Shown here piece after piece: positions 9,966-20,292 of a stretch of 64,000 bases of DNA. A program made the position numbers and the translations under genes. Positions within the stretch are counted from its first letter, which is position 1, and every line of letters begins with the position of its first letter. Below the pieces are notes generated by a model, which was given only the letters and a program-made list of their open reading frames with translations, was not told where the DNA came from and did not search any database. This DNA comes from Protopterus annectens (taxonomy: Eukaryota > Chordata > Ceratodontiformes > Protopteridae), in the NCBI RefSeq assembly GCF_019279795.1, contig NC_056743.1, positions 626,843,914 through 626,907,913 of the forward strand, written 5' to 3'.

Positions 9966-11076
9966 GGTTGATTACCAAAGCCTATTCAATCTGGGAGGAC
10001 GAAGGATATGGAGATCCAGGAAACACTGGAGAATGGTCTTAGGCAAATCCTTTTCTGGATCTAGAAAAAGAATCCAATTTGTAATGTCTTGTAAAGGTAT
10101 ATACAGAGGGCCATGTAGCTCTCCTCTTAGAATACTCGAGTCCAGCCTTTCCAATGTGTCATATGCTATCCAAAATGAGAAGGTCCTACTACAGTGAGCA
10201 TCGATAGTGCCTGAACTGATTTACCATGGTGGGCATGACAAAAGGCAATAACTGTGGACACAAATCTGGAAATAATCTGCTTTGATACAGGCTGCCCATC
10301 CTTTGTCCAAACATTATAAGAGCTGATCAGCTGTCTGTTTAAGGACTTGGTTCTGTCAACATAGTACCTAAGCTGCCTATGGCTGTCCAGAGTATATAGA
10401 ATCCTGTCTCCCTGGTTCTGAAGATATGGATAAAACACCAGTACACTGAGGATTTGATTCAAAGTGAACCGTGAAACAACCTCAGGTGCGAGTGAAGGAT
10501 ATGTTCTTAATGAGACAGTCTCTCTACAGAAAGCCAGACAGGGTTCACCCACCAAGAGAGCTAGCAACTCAAGATACTCTTACATGTCACAGCAATGACA
10601 GCAGCAGTTTTCCATGTAATAAGCCTTCTTTTTCTTCTTCTTCTTCTTCCGCTTTTCCTGGTTAGGGGTCACCACAGCGGATCTCTGTCCGAGGTTCAAG
10701 TACATACATGGTTACATTTTCCAGCATAAAGTTAAGATACCAGGAAGGAGAAACCAGTTTACGGGAAGGTCTCAAATGTAAAAATCTAAGTAACTGCTTT
10801 ACCAAAAACACTGAAGAGAGTGGGGAACCCATGGATAGACGTGCTGAAATGTCTGTAAGACATGCCTTGCTAGATGAGCAAGAAAGGCCAGAAACTAGAA
10901 ACTTGCACATATATTTCAGCACCACTTGCATAAAATTCCCGACAGGATCCTGGTCAATTCATAGGCACCAACCAGAAAAAAATCTTTTCCACTTGTTAAT
11001 GCAAGACTTCCAAGTAGGAGGTTTTCTTGCACCCTTCAGTATGTTCTGCATAACCTCTGAAAAGAAAGAGATACCT
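9966..11076 (-). pseudogene. F3 tyrosine recombinase, decayed
   Basis: Minus-strand frames give recombinase blocks. 10567-10166 has RETVSLRTYPSLAPEVVSR, a Q-N-Q-G-D-R-I-L-Y-T-L-D-S-H-R-Q-L-R-Y-Y run, and SKQIISRFVSTVIAFCHAHH. 10931-10662 has PSWYLNFMLENVT. The first arginine box is lost where repeat sequence interrupts the gene at 10620-10700. A SINE bounds it on the right. Several frames and stops make it nonfunctional. Confidence 0.65.
10620..10700. repeat. TTC-run plus fragment of a dispersed repeat inside F3 recombinase
   Basis: A run of about eight TTC triplets (10627-10650) is followed by ttaggggtcaccacagcgga. From memory, that phrase occurs in dispersed repeats of fish and amphibians. 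I cannot assign a family without a search. It interrupts the recombinase frame. Confidence 0.45.
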
Positions 11077-11324
11077 TTATTTATTTAACATTTGTTAACC
11101 AGGAAAGTCCGACTTGGAACGAAGCCAGTTCTCAGCAGAGGCTTAGGGAGAAACATTCCAGATGCATGTCTTTGTAACGTGGGAGGAAACCGGAGCACCC
11201 GTAGGAAACCCACACGAATGCAGGGAGCACATACAGACTCCACAGAGAAGGCACCCCAGCCAAGAATCGAACTGGTGAACCTCTTGCTGTGGGGCGACAA
11301 TGCTACCGCTGCACCACTGCGCCA
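11077..11324 (-). mobile_element. tRNA-headed SINE with LINE-like 3' tail
   Basis: Read on the minus strand from 11324, the head is ggcgcagtggtgcagcggta (A-box-like) with gttcgattc (B-box-like) about 50 bases on, as in a tRNA-derived Pol III promoter. A conserved body follows, read on plus as gtgggaggaaaccggagcac. The 3' part is agtcggactttcctggttaa and it ends in an attta repeat. The same tail occurs on the plus strand at 47230-47303, consistent with mobilisation by a partner LINE. No convincing target-site duplication was seen. Confidence 0.75.
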
Positions 11325-11550
11325 TTCAAAAAGTCTAAAAATACCTAAAAGAAATTGGAATTTAATCATCTAGGCGGTTAGCTGAATATGTCTGAATTTC
11401 TTAACTATTAGACCCATATGTGTAAGTCTGTGCTTTATATTAGGTTGCAAGACAAACTCGGAAAGTTAAAGAAGACAGACACCCTGCTTAAGGGATGCCA
11501 GCAACAACCTGCTACAGTCTAAAAGACAAAGGCAGGTAGGAGTATTTCCA
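11325..11550. other. no recognisable gene
   Basis: Mixed-composition spacer between the SINE and a LINE fragment. No motif, frame or repeat that I could recognise. Confidence 0.4.
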
Positions 11551-11847
11551 GCATCTTCTGAATGAAGAAAACCCCACAGAAGCTGTACTGCCCCAGACAC
11601 AGCCTACAATGAGAGAAGAGGATGAGCCCACCCTAGAAGAAGTAAGAAGAGCATTAAGGAAAATGAAGTCAGGGAAAGCAGTAGGCTCAGATAAGGTCCC
11701 AGCAGATATGATAAAGACGCTGGGTGAGATGGGGAGAAATGGCTACTAAGAGTGCTCATAGCAGTGTGAAGAGAAGGGCATATCCTGGATGACTGGAAAA
11801 TAAGCATACTAGTGCCAGTGCACAAGAACAAAGGGGACCATCCACAA
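11551..11847 (+). pseudogene. non-LTR retrotransposon RT fragment (plus strand)
   Basis: The plus strand translates to an N-terminal RT block: EVRRALRKMKSGKAVGSDKV, then PADMIKTLGE, and after a frameshift a W-x-x-x-I-L-V-P-V-H-K-N-K-G-D block. These match RT motifs 0 to 2 of non-LTR elements. It has stops and a frame change near 11745. It is cut off at 11847 by the E6 3' terminus. The clade cannot be fixed from this length. Confidence 0.65.
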
Positions 11848-11998
11848 AGTACAGTTGTGTACACTTACCATAAATGTAGATGTTAGAGTGTATTCACTGT
11901 TGCAGTCATTACATTTGGGTAATCTGCTGGCAAGTTGCCCTCAGTCAGCCTGATTAACAAAGTCTTGGGTCGTGCGTTGATTGCTGTCCCTTCTTCCA

Positions 11999-12017
11999 TG
12001 ACGTCAGGGGTATAAAA
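11999..12017 (+). promoter_or_regulatory. promoter-like core in the E6 3' ITR (TGACGTCA and TATA)
   Basis: The palindrome TGACGTCA at 11999-12006 (CRE/ATF type) is followed by TATAAAA at 12011-12017. The ITR is inverted, so this copy of the 5' promoter faces outward-to-inward on the plus strand, opposite to the element's genes. It would give an antisense transcript if active. Activity is inference. Confidence 0.55.
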
Positions 12018-12213
12018 CATGCAGCCGACGCCATTACATCAGTTCTTCTTGCCCCAGATGTCAGGTGCCCCCAAATGGGGAGCAAATAAAATTAAAAACA
12101 CAAAAAATATACCTCCAATTCCAAAAGCAAATACACCAAAAGGGCATTTAAGCATAGTGAAAGAAAGTAGAGGTATAGCCAGAGAAAAATAGGGGGCTAG
12201 AGGGAGGGTAACC

Positions 12214-12328
12214 AGGACTGCAACAGTGAATACATTCAAACATCTACATTTATGGTAAGTGTACACACAACTGTACTATGTTCTTAGTGTTTCACTGTTG
12301 CAGTCATTATATTTGGGTAGATTCCCAA
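12214..12328. repeat. ICR of E6
   Basis: The left arm reads catctacatttatggtaagt ... caactgtact and is the reverse complement of the element's 3' end at 11848. The right arm begins atgttcttagtgtttcactg and is the reverse complement of F1 5' termini (for example 45217-45256). The join is ACT-ATG. Confidence 0.8.
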
Positions 12329-12350
12329 AGCTAAGTTTGGGTGGAGGGAA

Positions 12351-13420
12351 TTATACAGCATTAGGACCAGCTATAAGGCCCTGCAGGACAGCAGTGGCAA
12401 AGCCAGCTCTGGATTTAAAGAAAATTGGTAAATGGTAATGTTTGGTGAATGTACGAACTGAGCTCCAGGTAGCAGCTTCTAGAATGTCCCTGGTAGGAAC
12501 ACCTCTGAGAAAGGCTGTTGAAGTAGATGCAGCCCTGGTGGAATGGGATCTGATCCCCTGGGGGATAGTTTTTCCATGGTGCATATAGCAGAAACGAATA
12601 CAATGGCTTATCCATTTGAAAATATCTTTGAAACAGCCTTTCCCTCTGCCCCTGCAGCAAATGCCACCAGCAGTTTTTCAGATTTTCTTAGAGATTTTGT
12701 CCTGTTTAAATAAAATCTAAGTTGTCTGTGTACATCCAATGAATGCAGAATCCGCTCCTCCTTGTTCTGTGGATTGGGAAAGAAAGTTGGCAAATGAATG
12801 GTCAGATTAACAGCCACACTGGATACCACCTTAGGCATGAAGGATGGATTGGTCCCGAGAGATACCCTGTCCACATGAAAATGATGAAAGGCTCCCCTGC
12901 CATAAGAGCCTGTAATTCAGAAATCCTTCTAGCTGAAGTGACTGCTAAAAGGAAAGCTGTTTTCCAGGAAAGACATTTTAAGTCTGCAGTAGCAGCTGGC
13001 TCGAAAGGAGGGAGAGTGAGCTTCTCCAATACAAAACTGAGGTCCCAGGCAGGGGTTGAGCTCTCCTGGGTGGTCTTAAGTTTGTGGCCCCTCTGAGATT
13101 CTGCTTTAGCAGAAGATGAGACAAGAGGGGAGGTTCTGTGTTGTAATGAGCTGAAATGGCTGAGGCATGGATTTTTATGGAAGAAAAGGACAGGCCCTTG
13201 TGAAGGATCTCAGTTAAGTATTGCAAAATCTGAGGAATGTTGGGCACTGCTGTGCTTATCCCCTTGAGCCTGATTCCAGGCACAGAATCTTTTCCATTTG
13301 TCAGCATAAGATTTTCTAGTACTAGGCCTTCTCGCCTCCAAAATGATATCCATCACAGGTTTGCTGAGGGATGCTAAGGGTGAATTTAGGCGATTAGCCA
13401 CGCTGCAAGATTCAAAGTCT
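12351..13420 (-). pseudogene. tyrosine recombinase of E6, several frameshifts
   Basis: The C-terminal frame 12584-12351 carries HSTRA and the YHLPIF region. In LPIF a Phe stands where other copies have the probable nucleophile Tyr (LPLY). Frame 12874-12608 has GTNPSFMPKVVSS. 13029-12802 has LSWKTAFLLAVTSARRISEL, containing the first catalytic Arg. 13307-12978 has SFSSIKIHASAISAHYN. Four frames are needed to read it. The stop TAA is at 12351-12353. Confidence 0.8.
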
Positions 13421-14375
13421 GGAGCAGAGTGTGCAGAATTTGGTTGTTCTGCTGAGACAGTAAGTAAGGTGGCTGAGGCAGGTGCCACAGTGGAAGGTGT
13501 GACATTGCGCAGGAGTGGGTACCAGTATTGCAGAGGCCAGTCTGGAGCAATCAAAATCATTTTTGGTTTGTCCGGTTTGACTTTTAGTAGAACCTTGGAG
13601 AGCAGAGGCAGAGGGGGAAAGGCACAGACTGTTAGGTTTTTCCAGCTGAAGGATAAAGCATCCACTTTCCAGGCTTTTTTGTGATTAATTCTTGTGCAAA
13701 ATTTGTCCAACTGATAGATCTTTTTGCCTCACCCCAGAACTATGTATGGGCTCCCCCATTTGCATGTCAACATGTTGAAAATCTGTGGCTCCAGTTTCCA
13801 TTCATGTGGGTCCATGAGATATCTGCTTAGTTCGTCTGCCAGAGTATTCAGCTTTCCTGGCAGGAATTGAGCTTGTAGCTGTACTTGATAGGTCAAGGCC
13901 ATGTTCCACAATGCCATGGCTAGTCTGCAAAGGGGGTAGGAGTGTGTACCCCCCTGCTTGTTTATGTACCACATAACTGTGGTGTTGTCTGTCTATCATT
14001 AATTGTCCTGGATGAAGGCAGTCCTTGAAGGCGGTCAGTGCATTCTGTACAGTTTGCATTTCTTTTTGATTGATATGAAGGTGCATTTGATTTGGGCTCC
14101 ATTTGCCCTGAATGCACTTCCCTGCCAGATGTGCCCCCCAAGCATAGCCTGATGCGTCTGTAGTTAGGGTTTGGGTGGCAGGGGATGGTGTGAATGGCAG
14201 TCCCTTGTTTTGGTGGCAGGCCTCTGCCCACCATAGGAACTCTAGTTGCAGGCAAGGTATGACAGGAATCATTGTTTCCAGGCTGTGACAATGCTGACTC
14301 CATAGACTTTTTAAGTACCACTGAAGTTTCCTCATATGCAGTCTTGCATATGGGATTAGAAGAATGCAGGAGGCC
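13400..14375 (-). pseudogene. pol of E6: RNase H and methyltransferase, RT truncated
   Basis: RNase H blocks are TTDASGYAWGAHLAG near 14150 and MWYINKQGGTHSYPLCRLAM near 13940. The methyltransferase part is AWKVDALSFSWKNLTV and LIAPDWPLQYWYPLL (13670-13500). A one-base change near 14000 (gtctgtctatcatt on plus) breaks the RNase H frame. The RT catalytic YLDD is absent because the element is cut at 14375. Confidence 0.78.
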
Positions 14376-16360
14376 CTTGCTTCAGGATCTCATACTGATA
14401 CTTGGCCACGAGGCTAGAAACTAATGACTTAGTGATGAGATTACAAATTGTTTTCAGGATGTGAGTTTTTGGAGGGTGACAATATACTAGAATGGTGAAA
14501 ACAGGTAGGTGGTCACTAAGGGAGTTTGGACATGTATCAGCATTGGTACAGATAAAAGGGTGTAATACCAGTATCCAGTCTTGGGTAGATTGTTCAGTGT
14601 AGTGTTTGGTGTACCTAGTAGGGCAAGAGATTAGTTGAAAAAAACATATAGGTTTATGCTGTTAATGGGAAGTTAGGATGTAACAGCTTGCTATGCTGTC
14701 TCCTAAAATGTTTCATGCTGAAATGTTTGGGTGGTCCAAGAGATTAAGTCTTCTAGAACAGGAGTGTTGTGACCTGAGGGGATGTAGAGAACAATTATAT
14801 AGATTATTTTTCTATTAAGGTTTAGGAAGACTATAGGGAATTCTGCTGAGAAAATGTAGGGGTATCATTTACGTATGGTGTGACGTTAAGGTTTTCAGGA
14901 TACATTAATGATATGCCACCACCTTTCTTATGGGGTATATCAGACCGGAGTATGCTGTAGTTGAGAAGCAAGAATTCAGAGTCAGGTAGGTTAGGCTTTA
15001 GCCAGGTTTTAGTAAGGGCCAGTATGTCAGGCTTGTACTGATCTATCCAGGCATGAAGGGAGGATATTTTGTTGCCTAGGCTTCTGATGTTGAGGGTCAT
15101 AAAATATAATATTTTATGCGGTGTTCTGTAGGGATGATTAGTGGTGGGGCCAGGGTTAGGGTGGATGTCCCCACATTGTGATAGTTGATAGATTAGGTAG
15201 GAGTATATATTCAGTTTTGTAGTTTAGAGATTAAGTAATAGGGTAAGTTGTATAGAATCAGTTGAGGGGAGATATTCTGGAAGCTGTGATGGTGTATTTG
15301 GTAGATGGAAGAATAGGTATCAGTGGGAGTAGCTGTTTTTGAGGTTAGTTTGTGGAAGTGATGTGTGTGCAAGTATTAATATGGAGGTCACTGTGGCCAA
15401 CAGTATTGTGGGGTAGTGGTACAGGTTTGGAAGCTAGTATGGAGTGAACTATTTATGAAGCGAGTAGTATATGGGGTGGAGTAATTAGGTGTTTAGTTGT
15501 TTATAGCGTGGGGAGTGAGTAGTAAGGATGGTTACTGTGGTAGTGATTGGTTTAAAAGGAAGACTGGAGGGAGGTTGCGATTGGCTTAGGGAAGATAGGA
15601 TGGAGGTTATGCATGTATAAGTGTAGGAGTAGTGGGGGTGAGTGGGATTTGGGGGTAGGGCAGTGAGTGGAGTGAGCCTATAGGCGAACGGAATGGGCTA
15701 CACTAGACTGCTGCTACAGACCGACCACAGAAAACAATCGATAATGAAGGTGTGAGTAGTGGCCTGTTGACTAAGGGTAGTAGTTCTGCCTGGGGAAAGA
15801 GTACATTATGTGTGAAGAGAATGTGTTAGAAGGAACGGGATGGCAGGATGTGCACTTCACTACTGAGGAGAAAGATGTTGGTCAGAGAACATACGTGCTT
15901 CTCGACCCGAGGTCTATGGGTCTTACTCAGAGGAAGGTAGTGACTATTAATATAAGTGGTATGGCAGCATAAAAGGACAACTAGCGCTGGAAACAGCAGG
16001 AAACAGGAGAACAGTGCTGAAAGTTACTGAAGTAAATGTAATTATGCTGAAAGGAGAGTAGCTATGGATAAGAGAAGAAACAAGACGGGGGTGGTTAACC
16101 ATATGGGAATTAATGATGGGATAGTACAGCTAAGTGGGGACAGTACAGAATGGAGGTGGTAGGAGTAAAGCAAGAGCCAAGGTTGGTGATGCGCAAGCAG
16201 CATCTTGCATATAGTTGTACTGCAGTAAATATATTTGTGTATAACATACATAAAAAGGTAAACCTATTGCAGAACCATTCTGTCACTTTGGAAAGCAGTG
16301 TTACGGCTTCGGACAGAGCTTTGGTAGAGCTTGCATTTTGCTCTGCTGAACTGAAAATGA
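14376..16360 (-). mobile_element. LINE fragment (L2/CR1-like), 5' part
   Basis: The minus strand carries an AP-type endonuclease domain at 15120-14390 but no RT. About 1.2 kb of sequence upstream of the endonuclease (15121-16360) has no clear frame and may be 5' UTR or a lost ORF1. The left boundary joins E6 RT and the right boundary joins the E7 3' terminus at 16361. Confidence 0.6.
14390..15100 (-). pseudogene. LINE AP endonuclease fragment
   Basis: The frame 15100-14831 begins MTLNIRSLGNKISSLHAWID and continues LALTKTWL and KKGGGISLM, the first half of the endonuclease. In CR1/L2 elements the second of these blocks usually reads ETWL, with the catalytic Glu. Here it is Lys, so that residue is missing. 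After a break, minus-strand sequence near 14650-14450 reads STQDWIL, then LSDHLPVF with the C-terminal SDH motif. No reverse transcriptase follows. Confidence 0.7.
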
Positions 16361-16800
16361 AGTTATGTACTCACCATAACATTCCATCTGTGCTGTCCAT
16401 TTTCATTCTTCCTCAACTACTGAGTTCGGATCTGAACTGTCAGATCCGACTTGGCTGTTGCTAAACATTGTGGCAACCAAATCTCTCAAGCTTCTCCCTT
16501 ACCCACAATGCACTTCCCCCAAATATCTCAGATTTGTTTGCTGCCTAGTAGAGTGCAAACAAATGAAAGATTAATGAAGAAGCCATACCTAGAAGTCATA
16601 TGTTAAAAAAAAAAAGGCACAGGTATACAGGGATCCTGTAAACACTCATTCTTCCAGAAGTCTTTAGATGGGGGTTGGTGGGAGGGGAGTTGAAGAATGA
16701 AAATAGACACAGACAGAACATTATGGTGAGTACATAACTTCTTTATGTGATGATGTCAATTTTTATTCTATCCTCAACTACTGGGACATAGTCCCTAGCA
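16361..16800. repeat. 3' ITR and ICR of E7 (F2)
   Basis: The terminus agttatgtactcaccataacatt at 16361 recurs inverted as aatg/cattatggtgagtacataactt near 16715-16740. That is followed by ctttatgtgatgatgtcaat, expected to be the complement of the missing 5' end. A GATCCGAC/GTCGGATC-type palindromic stretch occurs at 16425-16455. There is no coding signal. Confidence 0.7.
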
Positions 16801-17544
16801 ACCTGTTTCCAGGGTGGACTCAAGGAAGGATATTCCTGAGCACCACATAACCAAATGATGCCCTACCTCTGGAGGCCAGATCCAACTTGTAATGAGTAAC
16901 AAAGGTATGGGAAGTAGCCAAAGTTGCTGCTGCACATATTTCATCCATGGATATTCTTGACTGAAAAACTGTGGAAGTACCCATGGTTCTAGTGCAGTGT
17001 GCTTTCAAGCAATGTGAAAGAGTAATGCCAAGTTTAGTTTAAAGGAGATGCAATTTGTCAACCACTTTAATAATCATCAAAACTGGTTTTCCCAAAGTTG
17101 GTTCAGAGAATGAGATGAACAATTGGTCAGCTTTTCTGATTTTCTTGGTCCTATGCAAATAGAAGCTCAACTGTCTATGAACATCCATTAAATGCAAGAC
17201 AGAGTCTCCTTTGTTGGTAAACTAAGAACATGGGTAAGTTAACAGCTTGATTAACATTGGATTCTGACACCACCTTCGGCAGAAAGGACAGATTAATACG
17301 CGTCACTATCTTTGCGGAAAATTAAGTATGCAGGTTTAGAGGATAATGCTTGAATCTCGAAAATTCTTCTTGCAGAAGAAATGGCAATCAAGAAAATTGT
17401 TTTCCATGTGAGATATTTTAGGTCACATGTAGCCACTAGTTCAAAAGGGGATTGTGCGAGAGACTGCAGCATCAGATTTAAATCCCATGGAGAGGTAGGA
17501 TCTTTAAAAGGAGGCCTTAGGAGGAGAGCACCTTTTAAGAAAGC
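16801..17544 (-). pseudogene. C-terminal part of E7 recombinase (left copy)
   Basis: The frame 17008-16820 has MKAHCTRTMGTSTVFQSRI, where HCTR is the HxxR box, and then SHTFVTHYKLDLASRGRASF. Upstream blocks to 17544 correspond to the middle of the recombinase. From 16849 onward it is nearly identical to the right copy. The PLE begins at 17545. Confidence 0.75.
16849..17544. repeat. left copy of 696-bp direct duplication around the PLE
   Basis: Begins aaccaaatgatgccctacct and ends ttttaagaaagc. Aligned by eye to 19597-20292 it has no length difference and two substitutions that I found (agccaaag/agcccaag and gagcacc/gagtacc). The offset is 2748 bases. Confidence 0.9.
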
Positions 17545-19596
17545 ACAAACAACTTTGAAGAATATTCAGGCCGAAGCCAAAAAAACAACGCCAGTTCCTT
17601 TTGAAAATTTAATACAGCTTAGCGCCTCGGCATAATAGCCTTCAATGAACATAAATTACAAAACACACCCACTCATATAAATACCTCAATCAATTAAACA
17701 ATCATGTTAAATTAATCAATTATATATACAAAAAATTTTAAAGGTACCATATACTATATAATACCATGTATATAAAAAACTACATACATTTAAGAAATTA
17801 CAATAAACTTTTCCAATTCATTTCTAAATTTAAACCATTAGGTGACATAGTATTATATTTTAATATGTAGATAGCTTCCTTATACAATAAAACATTTTTT
17901 ATTAATCTATCGTCACCTTTTTTAACTAATACTTTTTCAAGAACACAACATTCAAAAACATCTACACTACCACTATGTACCTCTATAAAATGAGAAGCAA
18001 TTGGACTTTCTAACATACCTCTTTTTATATCCCTAATATGTTCTTGCATTCTCGTTTTGAATTTTCTTTTTGTTTCTCCTATATAATAGAGCTTACATGG
18101 ACATTTAATGCAATAAATAATACCTACAGAATTACATGAAAAAACATTATTTGGTTTATAAATGATGTCATTGATTTTGTCAAAAAATGGCCTTACATAT
18201 TTACATATACTACATCGATTACAAGCCAAAGTACCATATGTTTGTATATTATGATAGACTTGACTATTAGGGGAAATATAATAAGCCTTAATTAATTTAT
18301 CTGATAAATTTTGTCCTCTCTTAAAGGCTATTTTTGGAATATTAGGAAAAAGTTTACAAAGATTTCTATCAGATACCAAAAATTTCCAAAAATACTTAAT
18401 TTTCCAAATTTTATTACTAAAAATATTGTATGTAGTAACAAAATAGATATCTTTAATCTCTTGATCAGAAATTTTTAAGTTATCATTTTTTATAATACTA
18501 TCAGTATTATTAACATATGGTAAAAAATTATCATCTTCTTTATTCTTATTATTTCCTAATCGATCAACTTTATTGTTATTATTATTACATAATAGTTTAT
18601 CAATGGACATATTCAATAGCTCCATACTGTAACCTCTCTTTAAGAACATACTAATACAATCATAAATATTTTTTTCTAAATCTATTTCATTGTTACATAA
18701 TCTCGATAATCTAATAATTTCTCCATATGGAGAAGACAACAATGTATGGGGAGGATGACAACTAGTTCCATTGAGGAACTGATTTCCATCAGAAAATTTA
18801 CGATATACTGTTGTCAGAATCTTTTTACCTACTTCTCCCTGTAATGAAATATCCAAATAATGGATTTTATTCCCAAATTGTAAACCATCAAAATGTAAAT
18901 TGAATCTATTATTATTTAAATCTGAAAAAAATTCATAAACATGTTCAAAACCATCACTGCAGAGAAAAATAAGATCATCTATGTAGCGGTAGTAAAAAAG
19001 TACATGATTTTTAAAGAATTCATTAGTATATACATATTCTAATTCATATTTAGCCATAAATAAATTCGCATACATGGGGGCAAAAGATGCCCCCATAGCT
19101 GTTCCTTTAATTTGATGGTAAACAGTTTCATTAAAACTAAAGAAATTATTTGACAAACAAAAAGAGGTTAAATCTATAATGAAATGAGTAGCAGGACCAT
19201 CTCCTAGAAAATAATGTAAAGCCTGTAAACCATCTGAATGTTTAATATTTGTATATAAACTAACTACATCAATGCTTATCCAAAACATATTATCTGTCCA
19301 AGTAACTTCACTAATCTTATCAATAAAATCAAAAGAGTCTCGTATGTAAGACTCTAATTTTTGTACATGTGGTAGCAGATGATTATGTATGACAATGCCA
19401 ATGTTCCGACAAAAATAATTGCTAGCTGAAACAATAGGGCGGCCAGGCGAATTTATCATATTTTTATGTAATTTTGGAAGGCAATAGAAAGTGGACAAAT
19501 TACAGTCATCTACACAAAATTTTCTATCCATATCTTGTTTAGAAAAATATCCTAACCTGACACCTTTATTTACCAACATAAATAAAATGGATACAC
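17545..19596 (-). mobile_element. Penelope-like element, 5' truncated
   Basis: 2052 bp carrying most of an RT and a C-terminal GIY-YIG endonuclease. The N-terminal part of the RT ORF is missing, so the copy is 5' truncated. The 3' region (17545-17797) is AT-rich and noncoding, and a copy-specific 60-base stretch at 17560-17630 reads caggccgaagccaaaaaaac. It is flanked on both sides by the 696-bp duplication of E7 sequence. AT content is clearly higher than in the surrounding DIRS DNA. Confidence 0.88.
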
Positions 19597-19756
19597 AACC
19601 AAATGATGCCCTACCTCTGGAGGCCAGATCCAACTTGTAATGAGTAACAAAGGTATGGGAAGTAGCCCAAGTTGCTGCTGCACATATTTCATCCATGGAT
19701 ATTCTTGACTGAAAAACTGTGGAAGTACCCATGGTTCTAGTGCAGTGTGCTTTCAA
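17798..19756 (-). CDS. PLE reverse transcriptase with GIY-YIG endonuclease, fused to YR tail
   Basis: An open frame of 652 codons. The first about 54 residues are the recombinase C terminus of the right-hand E7 copy (HCTRTMGTSTVF), joined by chance to PLE sequence at 19596. From there come the RT blocks: LSTFYCLPKLHKN, PGRPIVSASN, WISIDVVSLYTNI, KGTAMGASFAPMYANLFM, and the catalytic YIDD (YRYIDDLIFL). Near the C terminus are CNRCSIC and IKCPCKLYYIGETKRKFKTR, which are the zinc-binding linker and GIY-YIG nuclease typical of PLEs. The RT palm and nuclease look intact. Missing N-terminal RT sequence makes autonomous function unlikely. The clade may be Neptune-like, not certain. Confidence 0.88.
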   Translation of the reverse strand: MKAHCTRTMGTSTVFQSRISMDEICAAATWATSHTFVTHYKLDLASRGRASFGCVSILFMLVNKGVRLGYFSKQDMDRKFCVDDCNLSTFYCLPKLHKNMINSPGRPIVSASNYFCRNIGIVIHNHLLPHVQKLESYIRDSFDFIDKISEVTWTDNMFWISIDVVSLYTNIKHSDGLQALHYFLGDGPATHFIIDLTSFCLSNNFFSFNETVYHQIKGTAMGASFAPMYANLFMAKYELEYVYTNEFFKNHVLFYYRYIDDLIFLCSDGFEHVYEFFSDLNNNRFNLHFDGLQFGNKIHYLDISLQGEVGKKILTTVYRKFSDGNQFLNGTSCHPPHTLLSSPYGEIIRLSRLCNNEIDLEKNIYDCISMFLKRGYSMELLNMSIDKLLCNNNNNKVDRLGNNKNKEDDNFLPYVNNTDSIIKNDNLKISDQEIKDIYFVTTYNIFSNKIWKIKYFWKFLVSDRNLCKLFPNIPKIAFKRGQNLSDKLIKAYYISPNSQVYHNIQTYGTLACNRCSICKYVRPFFDKINDIIYKPNNVFSCNSVGIIYCIKCPCKLYYIGETKRKFKTRMQEHIRDIKRGMLESPIASHFIEVHSGSVDVFECCVLEKVLVKKGDDRLIKNVLLYKEAIYILKYNTMSPNGLNLEMNWKSLL

Positions 19757-20292
19757 GCAATGTGAAAGAGTAATGCCAAGTTTAGTTTAAAGGAGATGCA
19801 ATTTGTCAACCACTTTAATAATCATCAAAACTGGTTTTCCCAAAGTTGGTTCAGAGAATGAGATGAACAATTGGTCAGCTTTTCTGATTTTCTTGGTCCT
19901 ATGCAAATAGAAGCTCAACTGTCTATGAACATCCATTAAATGCAAGACAGAGTCTCCTTTGTTGGTAAACTAAGAACATGGGTAAGTTAACAGCTTGATT
20001 AACATTGGATTCTGACACCACCTTCGGCAGAAAGGACAGATTAATACGCGTCACTATCTTTGCGGAAAATTAAGTATGCAGGTTTAGAGGATAATGCTTG
20101 AATCTCGAAAATTCTTCTTGCAGAAGAAATGGCAATCAAGAAAATTGTTTTCCATGTGAGATATTTTAGGTCACATGTAGCCACTAGTTCAAAAGGGGAT
20201 TGTGCGAGAGACTGCAGCATCAGATTTAAATCCCATGGAGAGGTAGGATCTTTAAAAGGAGGCCTTAGGAGGAGAGTACCTTTTAAGAAAGC
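19597..20292. repeat. right copy of 696-bp direct duplication around the PLE
   Basis: Second copy of 16849-17544. Beyond 20292 the recombinase continues naturally (gccttgctgaac), so this copy is the one contiguous with the rest of E7, while the left copy is contiguous with the 3' end. Confidence 0.9.

Larger units (their letters stand above)
11848..14375 (-). mobile_element. DIRS element E6 (F1), 3' half
   Basis: Starts at the F1 3' terminus agtacagttgtgtacactta (11848) and contains 3' ITR, ICR, recombinase, methyltransferase, RNase H and the last part of RT. It ends abruptly near 14375 inside RT (after aggaggcc), where LINE sequence begins. gag and the 5' ITR are absent. Confidence 0.85.

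Noticed and set aside
11604..11864. 86-residue hydrophobic minus-strand frame that looks like a membrane protein
   Set aside because: It is the complement of the plus-strand LINE RT fragment and ends in the E6 terminus.
16042..16251. 69-residue minus-strand frame upstream of the LINE endonuclease as LINE ORF1
   Set aside because: Hydrophobic, without CxxC, coiled coil or RRM-like features; it could not be supported.
17545..19596. Group II intron or telomerase reverse transcriptase
   Set aside because: The C-terminal GIY-YIG with the CxxC linker and the PLE-type RT motifs identify a Penelope-like element; there is no telomerase RNA-binding domain in view.
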